The position numbers were made by a program, and so were the translations under genes. The notes under the pieces were generated by a model that saw nothing but the letters and a program-made list of their open reading frames with translations, did not search any database and was not told the origin of the DNA. A stretch of DNA of 64,000 nucleotides from Planctomycetota bacterium (lineage in GTDB: Bacteria > Planctomycetota > Planctomycetia > Pirellulales > Lacipirellulaceae), in contig JAJDEF010000028.1 in the NCBI GenBank assembly GCA_029259945.1, positions 60,573 to 124,572 on the forward strand, in the 5' to 3' direction. Numbering within the stretch: the first letter of the stretch is position 1; the number at the start of each line of letters is the position of its first letter. Shown here piece by piece: positions 1 to 8,857 of this stretch.

Positions 1-330
1 GGGGCAGGGGAGCCCCTATCGCATGCCCCCTTGAATGCCGACCTCACGATCCCCATCTAAGCAGCATTTCCGCAATAGCCACCTCGCCAGCACTGCTGTC
101 GTCCGTAGGTGTTTGGGCTTGTTTCGGCATCAAGTGCTATGGCAGCAAGTTTGCAAGATTTCTAGAATTCGCCGCCCAAATAATTTGAGGCTCGTGAGTT
201 ATCCGTCACTCCTTTGCGCAAGGGATTTGCGATTAGGGTGAGCGGTGTTATTGGCTAGCCGAGTGCTTTGTCATAACTAAAAATGAAATTTGACAAAGCA
301 CTCGAATCAATTTTCACTTATCGGTGAGTT
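1..330. other. Leading intergenic stretch without a recognisable gene
   Basis: I see no gene that I can support here; the one short open frame has no family resemblance and no convincing start. The only clear structure is an inverted repeat at 260-304, listed separately. The first bases could be the tail of an intergenic region that began before the window. Confidence 0.5.
260..304. repeat. 14-bp perfect inverted repeat upstream of the secreted GH-like gene
   Basis: The arm CGAGTGCTTTGTCA (260-273) is exactly complementary to TGACAAAGCACTCG (291-304), with a 17-base AT-rich loop. It ends 26 bases before the start codon at 331. No T-run follows, so a regulatory site or mRNA leader hairpin is as likely as a terminator. 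The inner half-site TTTGTCA/TGACAAA resembles the half-sites clustered at 33.2-33.5 kb. Confidence 0.6.
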
Positions 331-3300
331 ATGGTCGGACAAGGACGTCCGATATCTTGTATAGCTTTTCGAAACCACTCCGTGGCGCACCATCAGCGCG
401 CTCGTTTTGGTCGTCTTATAAGCTGCGCAGTTGCCGTGGTCTTATTTTCTCTTGCCTTACTACGTCCCGCAGGGGCCGAAGAGACGACTGCTCGTCTACG
501 ACTAGCTTGGGGCGGGGGGGAGACGAAACAACTTTGGACAGGCCGAATTACCATCGAGGGGGCTCAGCTTTCTGATCTGCAACCACTCGGAGTCGAACTG
601 GACGCACCGGTGGGCTTACGGATTGAGGGTGAGCAAATTGTGGTCGCACCCTACGTTCGGCGTGGCTTCGATGGTTGCGATGTGACCGTGCATGCTGATG
701 ATGCGGCAACAGTGCGAGTGGAGTTACGCGCCGGCCAATCGCCTCACCCCACCATCGTTGAGGCACCGTTACGACAGCTTATTCGCGAGCAACTGCGCCA
801 CCCTTTTGATGACTCGGGGAGCTTTTTTCTGGCCCATCGATCGCCGGGAGACAAACTCAAGGTTATTTTAGACCGAGATCACCTGGTATTTGATCCTGAA
901 GAAACCTGGACACTACGCATAGAGCCCGATTTGAAGGAAGAACTCAGCCGAGAACCGGTGCAACTGGATATCCAACTACGCGCAGCCGGTGAGAAAAAGG
1001 TGCTTTGGCAGGCTGGTCTTCAAGTCACTTCCGAAGAAGACGGCCGCCTCGAATTTGAACTGGAGTGTCCCGCGCAAGAGGGTGCGTATCGGCTAACTAT
1101 TTTTGCTCGCACTCAAGAAGGATTTACAACCCGGTTCGTTCCGGGACGACATGCGAAAGAACTTGCCAGCAGGGAATTGGAATTTGTCGTTGTCGATCCT
1201 TCGGCGAAGCTACCCGTGCTGACGGACGCCTGGAAGAGGGTACTAGCCATCGACCCTGCCAATCCGAGTTGGTGGCGGCGATTGCCGACTTGGGCGCAGG
1301 CAGCTCGCTTCAGCAGCAAAGCAGCCGGGGCAGTGGGAAACATTCGTCCCATGGTTCGAGCGATAGAAGACGGGGACATTGTTGAGCTACCTCCCTCTCC
1401 TACCGTCGTAGACCCCTACTGGCAATCCTACACATTGCCCGTGCGCACGACAGGCATCCCTCACATCGTAGAACTGCAATACCCGTTGGATCTGGAACAG
1501 CACTTAGAAATCAGCGTAATAGAGCCCAATGCGGCTGGTCTTGTGATGAAGATTGGCGGCGGCTCGGCGCTTTCTAACGGTGGAAAGCTCGCTTCTAGCA
1601 ACGAAAAAATGGGGACTCATCGGTTGATGTTTTGGCCTCGCACGCGCTCGCCTCAGTTGTTGATTGTGAATCGACATTCAAAATTGCCTGCGCAATTTGG
1701 CAAGATCGTCTTGTCACGGCACGATCCGAATGCGGAAGCTTTACCAGACACCCAGCCTATCCTCACCAATGGTCGAGTGGTTGCTGGCTATATTTCTCAA
1801 CCCTCATTCACCGAAATCTTTGGTGCCGAGGAAATGCTTGACCCAAAGAGTGGCCTAAGCGTCCAAAGTTGGTCTGCCTTTCTGGAAGGGGCAACTCGGC
1901 TGGCACAGTACCTGCGATACAGCGGGCAAAACACCGTGTTACTCTCGGTTGCTGCCGATGGAAGTGCCTTGTATCCGAGCAAAGTGATCAATCCGTCACC
2001 ACGATATGACACCGGGTTACTTGCCTCCAGCGGACAAGACCCGCTACGCAAAGACGTACTCGAAATGCTGCTTCGCATATTCGATCGAGAAGGAATCCAC
2101 ATCGTACCGACGGTACGGCTAACCGCACCGTTGCCGGCCATCGAACGATTGCGACAAAACCACGATGAACAACTAGCAGGTGCCGTCTGTATTGGTCCAG
2201 AAGGCGCCACTTGGCAAAGAACCCATCCCGATGCCGAAGATCTCACTCCCCGCTACAACCTATTGAACCAACGAGTACAAACAGAACTTAAGGAATTGGT
2301 AGCCGAACTTCCTCACCGCTATGGCAAGCATTCTGCGTTTGCAGGGGTGGCCGTGCAAGTGTCGGGCAACGGCTATGGGATGCTCCCCGGCTTGGCTTGG
2401 GGGCTCGACGACTCAACAATCTCCCTATTTACTCAAGAGACCGGCGTCTCGTTGACTGGCCAAGGGCCTTTGCGATTTCAAGATCGGGCTCAGCAATTGC
2501 AGGGTGTCCAGCGAGAGCCATGGACAAGCTGGCGAACCGAGCGACTCACCCAATTTTATTCGCAACTTTCTAAGCACCTTCAAGCGGAGCGAAGTGATCT
2601 TCAACTATACCTGACGACTGAAGACTTGTTTGCAGGAGCAACACTCCAGCAACAAGTGCGTCAATCATTGGCAACTCCAATACGATTGAGTCAGGTGCTG
2701 TTAGATCACGGAATTGACCTGGCTCGCTTGAATGAAGTGCCTGGGATTACCGCCTTGCCTCCTCATCGATTGGCAACAACTGATAGTCTGCAAGACCGAG
2801 CCCACGATTTGCGGATCAACTCGGCCAGCGATCAAGGTGAATTGATATCGATCGACGCGCGAACGGCCTCACTATTCCACCACACCACAAGCCGCAATTC
2901 GTTGCCCTCATTCGATCAGCAAAGTCCCTTCGGGGCAGATCGCACATTGATTACGTTGTCGAGTCAAGCCGAACTAGCAGGAACTGCGAAGCGTCGACAT
3001 CTGATTAAAGCGCTGGCTCAAGGGGACGTTTATGCGATTGTCGAGGGAGGGGAATTCTTACCCCTGACGCATCAGGCAGCAACAAGCGAGTTGCTACGAA
3101 CCCTGCAGCGACTGCCCGGCCCCGAAACACCAATGCGTACTCGAAGCAAGCAGCCAGTGGTTCTGCGAATTTATCGTTCTGAGAATACGACGACCCTTGC
3201 CATGATGAATGAGTCCCCTTGGCCAATCACAGTGAAATTGCCGTTAAAAACGTCTGAACTATGTGGTTGGAAAAAACTGAGCAAAACAAAAAACGAAGTC

Positions 3301-4239
3301 GCAAAGTCGGGCAGACTCACCGAAGAGTCGCATGAGTGGCCGATTGAACTCGATCCTTATGACCTTCAGGCTTGGCAATTTGAATCAGCAACAGTACGGG
3401 CGGGGGAGATCGGATTTACGCTACCCGAGGTAGTCTTTGACACGCTCAAACAGCGAATTGAAGAAATTGAATCTCGCACAAGTCATCTCGATATCGAACG
3501 CCGTTATCCTCAGCTACAAAACCCGGGGTTTGAATTGGAAGAAGCAGGTGTCCGACTCGTTGGCTGGCAGCCGCGTGTGGGATCTGTCGGCAAAGTAGAG
3601 GTCGAAACCAATGAACCGCGAGCGGGGACGCGTGCAATACGGTTGCAAAGCGAAGATGGTATTGGCGTGGCGGTGCAAAGCCATCTCTTCCCCATGCCAG
3701 AGACAGGTCAACTCGTGGTGAGTGCCTATGTGAAAGGCGAACAAGTGTCGCCCGAGGCCCGCCTTTATATCACCATCGAAGGTAGCCACGGCGGGCAGGC
3801 CTACCGCCGGTATACCACGCTAGGTAGCGAAGGTGAGCTAGAAAAAGAGTGGACTCGCTATGAGTTTCCGATTAATGACATCCCTATTGGCTCAGCAGAC
3901 CAAATGCGGGTGATGTTTCACCTAACCGGTGATGCCTCGGTGCTGATTGACGACGTCGAAATGCACGATTTGCGATTTGATAAAACGCGGCGTGGTGCAC
4001 TAGTCAAACGGGTTTATGCCGCCAAAACCGCGCTGGACAATGGGCAAATCATCGATTGCTTACGACTGGTCGACGAATACTGGTCGCAGTATTTGGTGGA
4101 ATATGTCCCTCCGATCGAAAACGAAGCGGTCCAAATTGCCAAACAACCACCCTCGCCTAAAACCGAACTCGAAACAGAAAAAGAAGAACCTGGAATTGGT
4201 GATCGCGTGCGAGGTTGGATCCCACGAGTCTGGCGTTAG
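331..4239 (+). CDS. Large secreted protein with a glycoside-hydrolase-like barrel and a carbohydrate-binding-like C-terminus
   Basis: A 1302-residue exported protein. A basic N-terminus is followed by a hydrophobic stretch at about 29-48 ending in an Ala-x-Ala-like site, so it is probably secreted. Residues 50-480 look like beta-sandwich material. Residues about 485-840 (GYISQPSFTE, then HIVPTVRL and GVAVQVSGNGYG) have the look of a TIM barrel of the GH10-like (GHL10) hydrolase group, but I cannot assign catalytic acids. Residues about 1060-1215 start with NPGFE and end with VLIDDVEMH, typical of CBM4/9-like jelly-roll modules. The tail is Lys/Glu/Pro-rich. GGTGAG sits very close to this ATG, so the start is uncertain. 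Substrate unknown; a role in polysaccharide handling at the cell surface is inference. It converges on the dus gene. Confidence 0.65.
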   Translation: MVGQGRPISCIAFRNHSVAHHQRARFGRLISCAVAVVLFSLALLRPAGAEETTARLRLAWGGGETKQLWTGRITIEGAQLSDLQPLGVELDAPVGLRIEGEQIVVAPYVRRGFDGCDVTVHADDAATVRVELRAGQSPHPTIVEAPLRQLIREQLRHPFDDSGSFFLAHRSPGDKLKVILDRDHLVFDPEETWTLRIEPDLKEELSREPVQLDIQLRAAGEKKVLWQAGLQVTSEEDGRLEFELECPAQEGAYRLTIFARTQEGFTTRFVPGRHAKELASRELEFVVVDPSAKLPVLTDAWKRVLAIDPANPSWWRRLPTWAQAARFSSKAAGAVGNIRPMVRAIEDGDIVELPPSPTVVDPYWQSYTLPVRTTGIPHIVELQYPLDLEQHLEISVIEPNAAGLVMKIGGGSALSNGGKLASSNEKMGTHRLMFWPRTRSPQLLIVNRHSKLPAQFGKIVLSRHDPNAEALPDTQPILTNGRVVAGYISQPSFTEIFGAEEMLDPKSGLSVQSWSAFLEGATRLAQYLRYSGQNTVLLSVAADGSALYPSKVINPSPRYDTGLLASSGQDPLRKDVLEMLLRIFDREGIHIVPTVRLTAPLPAIERLRQNHDEQLAGAVCIGPEGATWQRTHPDAEDLTPRYNLLNQRVQTELKELVAELPHRYGKHSAFAGVAVQVSGNGYGMLPGLAWGLDDSTISLFTQETGVSLTGQGPLRFQDRAQQLQGVQREPWTSWRTERLTQFYSQLSKHLQAERSDLQLYLTTEDLFAGATLQQQVRQSLATPIRLSQVLLDHGIDLARLNEVPGITALPPHRLATTDSLQDRAHDLRINSASDQGELISIDARTASLFHHTTSRNSLPSFDQQSPFGADRTLITLSSQAELAGTAKRRHLIKALAQGDVYAIVEGGEFLPLTHQAATSELLRTLQRLPGPETPMRTRSKQPVVLRIYRSENTTTLAMMNESPWPITVKLPLKTSELCGWKKLSKTKNEVAKSGRLTEESHEWPIELDPYDLQAWQFESATVRAGEIGFTLPEVVFDTLKQRIEEIESRTSHLDIERRYPQLQNPGFELEEAGVRLVGWQPRVGSVGKVEVETNEPRAGTRAIRLQSEDGIGVAVQSHLFPMPETGQLVVSAYVKGEQVSPEARLYITIEGSHGGQAYRRYTTLGSEGELEKEWTRYEFPINDIPIGSADQMRVMFHLTGDASVLIDDVEMHDLRFDKTRRGALVKRVYAAKTALDNGQIIDCLRLVDEYWSQYLVEYVPPIENEAVQIAKQPPSPKTELETEKEEPGIGDRVRGWIPRVWR

Positions 4240-4259
4240 CCGAGCGGCGGATAAGAACT

Positions 4260-4320
4260 TACCAGCACGCAGCGCACGCAAGTGGGCCTCCTGCACACTC
4301 GCTTGCGCTGCGTGCTGGTA
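4260..4320. repeat. Imperfect 25-bp palindrome between convergent genes (family A, copy 1)
   Basis: The left arm (4260-4284) and right arm (4296-4320) pair over about 22 of 25 positions around an 11-base loop. It lies between the convergent ends of the GH-like gene and dus, where it could end transcription from both sides. The arm core AGCACGCAGCGCACGCAAGTG resembles the arm of the perfect palindrome at 7493-7576, so I treat the two as one dispersed family. Confidence 0.65.
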
Positions 4321-4358
4321 TTCTGGTAAATTTTCAACTGCCGATCGCCTTAGCTGAA

Positions 4359-5420
4359 TTACGCAGAAGTCGCCAAGGGATTCGGTTCTTCGACCTCAGG
4401 ATTTACGCCAGCATCATCTACGGCGTACCACTTTTGCAGTACCTCACGCCAGGCACCTGGCTGCTTGATGGTAACGAAATCGGCTCGAACTTCTTCGTGC
4501 CGCGGATGCAGTTGGGAATACTTAATCCCAAACTTTCGCATCGGCGCAACACAGCGTTCGGCTCCGTAGAGTTCTTCGGCCAGTGAATAATGCTCGGCGA
4601 TGACCTCGCGCTGCTCGAACAGCGTGGGGGGCGCGGGAAGTGGTAAACCGGCAGCCAACGCACGAGCCTGCTTAAAAATCCAAGGGTTGCCAATTGCACC
4701 CCGAGCTACCGTCACGCCGTCGACGCCCGTGTGATGCAGCATGTCGAGGCAAGCTTGTGCATTAAACAAATCGCCGCTCCCGAGCACCACGTGCTCGCCG
4801 GCGTGCTGCTTCACCTCGCGAAGAAACTCCCACTGCGAAGGCCCTTCGTAGCGCTGCAATACGGTTCGGCCATGCACAGTAATCGCAGCGACGCCAAGTT
4901 GGTAAGCCTGATCGAAGATTTCGAAAAAGTTGTCGCGACTCTCGTTGCTGTCATCGAGACCACGACGCATTTTTACCGTGACTGGGATGTGCGAGGGGAC
5001 CGCTTCGCGCACTCGTGAGATAATCTCAAGTGCGACCTCTGGCTGACTAAGGTGGAACCCACCGCGGCATCGGCCAAGCACCTTCTTCACCGGACAACCA
5101 AAGTTGATGTCGATCACATCAAAACCATGCTCGACGAGCCGCTGTGCAGCCGGGCCAAATTGTTCTGGCTCGGCCCCCATAAGTTGACCACCGACGGGAT
5201 GTTCGTTGGGGTCGACATGCATGAAGTGATGGTTTTTGGGGCGCCGTCGCACCTGCAGGATAAACTTATCGAGCATGACCTCGCATAAGGTATAGGAAGC
5301 CCCTAAACGCCTAGCGATAACTCGCATGGCAGTGTCGCTATAACCACTGAGAGCGGCCTGCACGACCGGCGAGTCTAGCTCGATATTGCCAATTCGCAGT
5401 TTTTTTGTCAGGGCGGTCAT
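4359..5420 (-). CDS. dus: tRNA-dihydrouridine synthase
   Basis: FMN enzyme that reduces specific uridines of tRNA to dihydrouridine. The 353-residue length suits the family. The N-terminus (IGNIELDSPVVQAALSGYSD) is the usual first barrel strand and flavin region; INFGCP contains the likely catalytic cysteine (Cys109). VTVKMRRG, ITVHGRT and GVTVARGAIGNPWIF follow in Dus order. The loop after the cysteine (KKVLGRCRGGFHL) differs from the usual KKxxxxxAGSALL pattern and has an extra cysteine. Which of DusA, B or C it matches cannot be told. The start is ATG with only a weak ribosome site. queG, another tRNA-modification gene, lies 35 bases upstream on the same strand, so the two may be co-transcribed. 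Confidence 0.9.
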   Translation of the reverse strand: MTALTKKLRIGNIELDSPVVQAALSGYSDTAMRVIARRLGASYTLCEVMLDKFILQVRRRPKNHHFMHVDPNEHPVGGQLMGAEPEQFGPAAQRLVEHGFDVIDINFGCPVKKVLGRCRGGFHLSQPEVALEIISRVREAVPSHIPVTVKMRRGLDDSNESRDNFFEIFDQAYQLGVAAITVHGRTVLQRYEGPSQWEFLREVKQHAGEHVVLGSGDLFNAQACLDMLHHTGVDGVTVARGAIGNPWIFKQARALAAGLPLPAPPTLFEQREVIAEHYSLAEELYGAERCVAPMRKFGIKYSQLHPRHEEVRADFVTIKQPGAWREVLQKWYAVDDAGVNPEVEEPNPLATSA

Positions 5421-5455
5421 CTTGTTATTCTATTGTTGAAATGCAACCCGCGATG

Positions 5456-6583
5456 TCAAGTTTGGTGCAATGCTGCCTTGATTTCTTGCTGAACATTGGA
5501 GTCTTCTTCTTGTGTTTGCCGAGTTTGAAGCGCCTTTTGGGCTAGAGGCGTTGTAAGTTCTCCCAAGGCCCAGGCGCATGCACCACGGACTAATGGTTCA
5601 ACGTCAACCAAACCCTTACTCAACGCCGGAAAAGCCGGTTCGTGTCGCTGATTTCCTAGTACGATGGCAGCGTTGCGTAGCAGGCCGCGGCGGTGTGCTC
5701 GCCAAAGTGGTGTGTGACGATATTGTACGCGGAACTCCGATTCGTCTAAATCGAAAAGTGATTGTAGCTCGACCGGGTTGAGCTTCTCTTGTGGCCAAAA
5801 TAGGCTTTCCTCGGTTTGCGGGGACGAGTTATTCCAAGGGCAGACCGTCTGGCAAACATCGCAACCGAAAAGCCAATCGCCCATGCCAGCACGTAATTCT
5901 GTGGGGATCGTGTCTTGCAGCTCTATCGTCAGATAGCTGATACATCGCGACGCATCGAGGACATAGGGCTGAGAAAACGCATCGGTAGGACACGCATCGA
6001 GGCAAGCGGTACATGTACCGCAATGGTTAGTAACATGTGAGTCGTCGTAATCCAGCGTCTGGTCGGTCAGCAAAGCGGCAAGAAAAAAATAGCTGCCCGC
6101 CTGCTTCGAGAGCAGCAGGGTGTTTTTACCAACCCACCCCAGACCAGCAAGCTGTGCGAATTCACGTTCAAGAAACGGTGCGGTGTCGACAACGCCACGA
6201 GTCTTGGCGTCGGGGGCCAGCTCGCGGAAATAGTCAGCCAGCTGATGCAGCCGATCTCGAATCAAGTCGTGATAGTCACCCGACCCCCAAGCATAGCGCG
6301 AGACGCGACCTGTGCCTGGCTGTGGTTCGCGGGGCGACTCCGTGCAGTAGTGCATGGCGAGCATTACAATACTGCGAACCCCATCGAGGATGTGGCGGGG
6401 ATGGTCGTAGGCATGCCGGCGATCAGCGATGTAGTGCATCTGACCAGCAAATCCGGCCTCAAGCCAATCATCCAGATGGCTCACCCCCTCGGGAGTCACC
6501 GCCGGGCAAATACCGCTAAGCTGAAACCCTAGTTCAGCAGCACGGTGCTTAAGCAACTCGGCAAGGTTGGCAGGCTGGTGCAT
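5456..6583 (-). CDS. queG: Epoxyqueuosine reductase QueG
   Basis: Performs the last step of queuosine synthesis, reducing epoxyqueuosine in tRNA to queuosine with a cobalamin cofactor and two 4Fe-4S clusters. Visible marks are the likely catalytic Asp133 in VVDTAPFLERE, a first cluster set C188-C191-C194-C198, further cysteine C214, and a second set C241-C244-C248 in GCDVCQTVCPWN. The C-terminal 80 residues form HEAT-like helices (AIVLGNQRHEPAFPALSKGL), as in full-length QueG. At 375 residues it is complete. It lies just upstream of dus on the same strand. Confidence 0.93.
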   Translation of the reverse strand: MHQPANLAELLKHRAAELGFQLSGICPAVTPEGVSHLDDWLEAGFAGQMHYIADRRHAYDHPRHILDGVRSIVMLAMHYCTESPREPQPGTGRVSRYAWGSGDYHDLIRDRLHQLADYFRELAPDAKTRGVVDTAPFLEREFAQLAGLGWVGKNTLLLSKQAGSYFFLAALLTDQTLDYDDSHVTNHCGTCTACLDACPTDAFSQPYVLDASRCISYLTIELQDTIPTELRAGMGDWLFGCDVCQTVCPWNNSSPQTEESLFWPQEKLNPVELQSLFDLDESEFRVQYRHTPLWRAHRRGLLRNAAIVLGNQRHEPAFPALSKGLVDVEPLVRGACAWALGELTTPLAQKALQTRQTQEEDSNVQQEIKAALHQT

Positions 6584-6806
6584 AGGCTCGATTGTAGTGT
6601 GCTGAGGCGCGAGTTATTAGGCGCTAGGCGCGAGTTAGAAATCGGAAATTCCTGTAGAACCCCTTATAATACAGAGTTCTTGGGCGTAAGTATTGCGATC
6701 CGCGTGGGTCGTAACTAGCCTAGAGGTAGTGACAAAACTACCCGTCGGCGCATTCGCCCGACTTTTTGTCGGCAAGATTGACATCTTTGTAAAGAGGTAC
6801 CTTACG

Positions 6807-7262
6807 ATGAATAAACGGATGAATAAACGTTTCGCTTTGGCATTTTGCTTAGCAACGGCATGCTCGCTGGCCGTCACCCACAATGCCCACGCACGACATG
6901 GGCTCGGCTATGGCGGCTATGGTGCTTACGGCATCGGAGAGCTTTATCATGTCTTGTCCCAAAACGTGCCCCACTATGCCGCTTTTCCGCCGGTCTACTA
7001 CAGTGCACCGATACCGCGCACTTACGGCCATAGCCCGTTCGCCTATCCGCCGGGCACCAGGACGCCAGAAATCGTCGCTGCAGCTCCGCTAGAGATCACG
7101 AACCCCCATATTCGAGCCTCGGTAACTGCCCCAGCAGAGGATAACGACAAAACCACACAGCTAGAAAATCGGCAGATCCCGCTGACCATTCTCAATCCGT
7201 ATGTGACAAGCCACGGGGCCGAAACATCGCTGACCAGCTTGCCACGTTCTCCCTTGGAATGA
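6807..7262 (+). CDS. Small secreted protein, Gly/Tyr-rich, unknown function
   Basis: 151 residues from the ATG at 6807, which has AAAGAGG about ten bases upstream; a longer frame from 6693 would put the signal peptide inside the protein, so I reject it. Residues 1-29 are a signal peptide (KRFALAFCLATACSLAV, cleavage after AHA). The mature protein begins with a Gly/Tyr-rich run (GLGYGGYGAYG) and then Pro/Tyr-rich stretches, suggesting an extended exported polypeptide rather than an enzyme. I do not recognise the family. An ordinary-looking promoter region lies between it and queG on the other strand. Confidence 0.6.
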   Translation: MNKRMNKRFALAFCLATACSLAVTHNAHARHGLGYGGYGAYGIGELYHVLSQNVPHYAAFPPVYYSAPIPRTYGHSPFAYPPGTRTPEIVAAAPLEITNPHIRASVTAPAEDNDKTTQLENRQIPLTILNPYVTSHGAETSLTSLPRSPLE

Positions 7263-7388
7263 TAGCAACGCATCCGCTATTTCGTAGTTCTCTGGGGTGG
7301 CACCGACTCTTGTCCGCATATCGCTACGCCATCGATTCGGCACGTGCCAGGTTTCAATCGGTTACGCCAACGGCGTTTCGTCACATAG

Positions 7389-7459
7389 CCCAGGGTTGTC
7401 GGCGCAGCCGGCCACCCTGGGTCAGCAGATCACCCCATGCGATCTACCCCGACGGGGTT
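7389..7459. repeat. Composite palindromic repeat (family C)
   Basis: CCCAGGGT (7389-7396) pairs with ACCCTGGG (7414-7421) around a GC-rich loop that is itself partly palindromic (GGCGCAGCCGGCC). About 25 bases later comes ACCCCGACGGGGT (7447-7459), a second short hairpin. From memory, this pairing of a CCCAGGGT hairpin with an ACCCCGACGGGGT hairpin recurs between genes in Rhodopirellula-like genomes, but I cannot check that here. Confidence 0.5.
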
Positions 7460-7492
7460 ACGTCAATCAGCGCGCGTAGCTCCAGGCTAAGC

Positions 7493-7576
7493 AATACAAG
7501 CACGACGCGCAAGCGAGTGAGTTCCCCACCCAAAGGATCTCAATTAACTCACTCGCTTGCGCGTCGTGCTTGTATT
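7493..7576. repeat. 31-bp perfect palindrome with 22-base loop (family A, copy 2)
   Basis: The left arm (7493-7523) starts AATACAAGCACGACGCGC; the right arm (7546-7576) is its exact reverse complement over all 31 bases. The loop is 7524-7545. The right arm ends in TGTATTTT, so as RNA it would be a very stable hairpin and could terminate transcription. The core matches the palindrome at 4260-4320 in style and partly in sequence (AGCACG, GCGCAAGCGAGTG). Confidence 0.85.
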
Positions 7577-7732
7577 TTCCATGCCACTGAGATGACGTTG
7601 ACTGCTAGCAGTGAACAACGCCTTTTTTATTGATCACTAGCACGAGTGCTCTGGACATGCACCAGCGGATCGCTATCATTCGCACCTTGCCGACGGCAGT
7701 TCTAGTGGCAGGGGATGGAAAGGAATCTACCG

Positions 7733-8764
7733 ATGCGGTGCGTCTATTGCACATTCGCTCTCTGTCTACTCGTGGGTTGTCAGAACCAAGCGATCCCTCT
7801 GTCGAATCCGTTCATGTCACCAGATCGGGTGCCGCCTCCCGCGACACGCACTCTGCTGCCTGGCACCGCACAGCCCTATTACCCCGGTGATCAGGTGCCG
7901 AATTTGCAACCCGGTACTGTGGTGTCCCCTCCCTATGTCCCTGGTACGATCAATACTTCGCCAGGTTCTGTGGTTCCGACCAGCCCGCCCGGAGGCTGGA
8001 ACCCGCAACCCACAACCTATCCGGCTCAGCCGATACCAAGTACTCCCTCGCCCTATCAAGTGAATCCGGCCAGTGCTGAAATTCCAGCCGATCGACTCAT
8101 CGCAGTAAATGAATCTGCAGTACAGATTCAAAGCGACACCCAGAACCTACGTTTCAATACGGCACCCACTCAAACCTTGGCCAATGTCGAGCCGTTGAGA
8201 TCTACCATTCAGAATCAATCGGTCGTACCTGCACAGTTCGCAGACGTACAGCCTTCGACACAAGCGCCGTGGGAACCTACGCCAAATATTTCCATAGCAG
8301 ATGTCGTGCCACGCGAAGTAACCATTCGCGCAATCACGTCTTCAGATTCAGAAAACGTAAACAACTCATCAGGATTCCGACCTCCGTCGCGAGATGGTTT
8401 TCGCCCACAGGGTACTCGCCGCCGTGCTGGTCGGGCCAACATGGTTACTGAAAATGTGGTGCCCAACGAGTTAAGTCCTGCCCGTGAAACGGTCGATCGA
8501 TATGGGTACGACCCACAGTATCGCTGGCTGCGTGGGCAGTTAGAATTCGAACCGACTAGCCAACAATGGCAACTGCGGTATCTGCCAGGTCAAGGTTCCT
8601 CCGATCAATTCGGCGGGCGGCTATCGATTGCCAATCCCGTGGTACTGGGCAACCTGCAACCAGGAGACCATCTTCAGGTACAGGGTCGGCTTGATAGCCG
8701 TCAAATAAGGCCCACGACCACGGTGCCTGTGTACACAATCTCAGCCGTTCAGCGTCAGCGATAA
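7733..8764 (+). CDS. Proline-rich lipoprotein of unknown function
   Basis: 343 residues from the ATG at 7733, preceded by AAAGGA. An upstream in-frame ATG at 7715 would only add six residues. The N-terminus MRCVYCTFALCLLVGCQ is a lipoprotein signal with lipobox LVGC, so the mature protein should be lipid-anchored through Cys16. Residues about 30-130 are low-complexity Pro/Gly/Thr/Ser. The C-terminal 100 residues are better folded (YGYDPQYRWLRGQLEF, then a possible beta-barrel segment ending near VPVYTISAVQRQR) and could be a small OB- or SH3-like domain. No family recognised. It may be co-transcribed with the SecA gene 93 bases downstream. Confidence 0.7.
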   Translation: MRCVYCTFALCLLVGCQNQAIPLSNPFMSPDRVPPPATRTLLPGTAQPYYPGDQVPNLQPGTVVSPPYVPGTINTSPGSVVPTSPPGGWNPQPTTYPAQPIPSTPSPYQVNPASAEIPADRLIAVNESAVQIQSDTQNLRFNTAPTQTLANVEPLRSTIQNQSVVPAQFADVQPSTQAPWEPTPNISIADVVPREVTIRAITSSDSENVNNSSGFRPPSRDGFRPQGTRRRAGRANMVTENVVPNELSPARETVDRYGYDPQYRWLRGQLEFEPTSQQWQLRYLPGQGSSDQFGGRLSIANPVVLGNLQPGDHLQVQGRLDSRQIRPTTTVPVYTISAVQRQR

Positions 8765-8857
8765 TTGACGTCTCGTTTCATTCTGTTCTGGCGTTATGAT
8801 GGAATGTCTGGCCGTCTGAATCGGCCACAGTTTTCAATCGCAAATTGGTAGAGCAGC

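Larger units (their letters stand above)
7263..7732. other. Repeat-filled intergenic region
   Basis: 470 bases without a supported gene. It holds two palindromic elements (7389-7459 and 7493-7576, listed separately). The rest gives no recognisable RNA or protein signal; short open frames here change strand and frame with no ribosome sites. Confidence 0.6.

Noticed and set aside
6037..6519. Plus-strand open frame of 160 codons inside queG
   Set aside because: Antisense shadow of a clearly recognised gene, with no family features.
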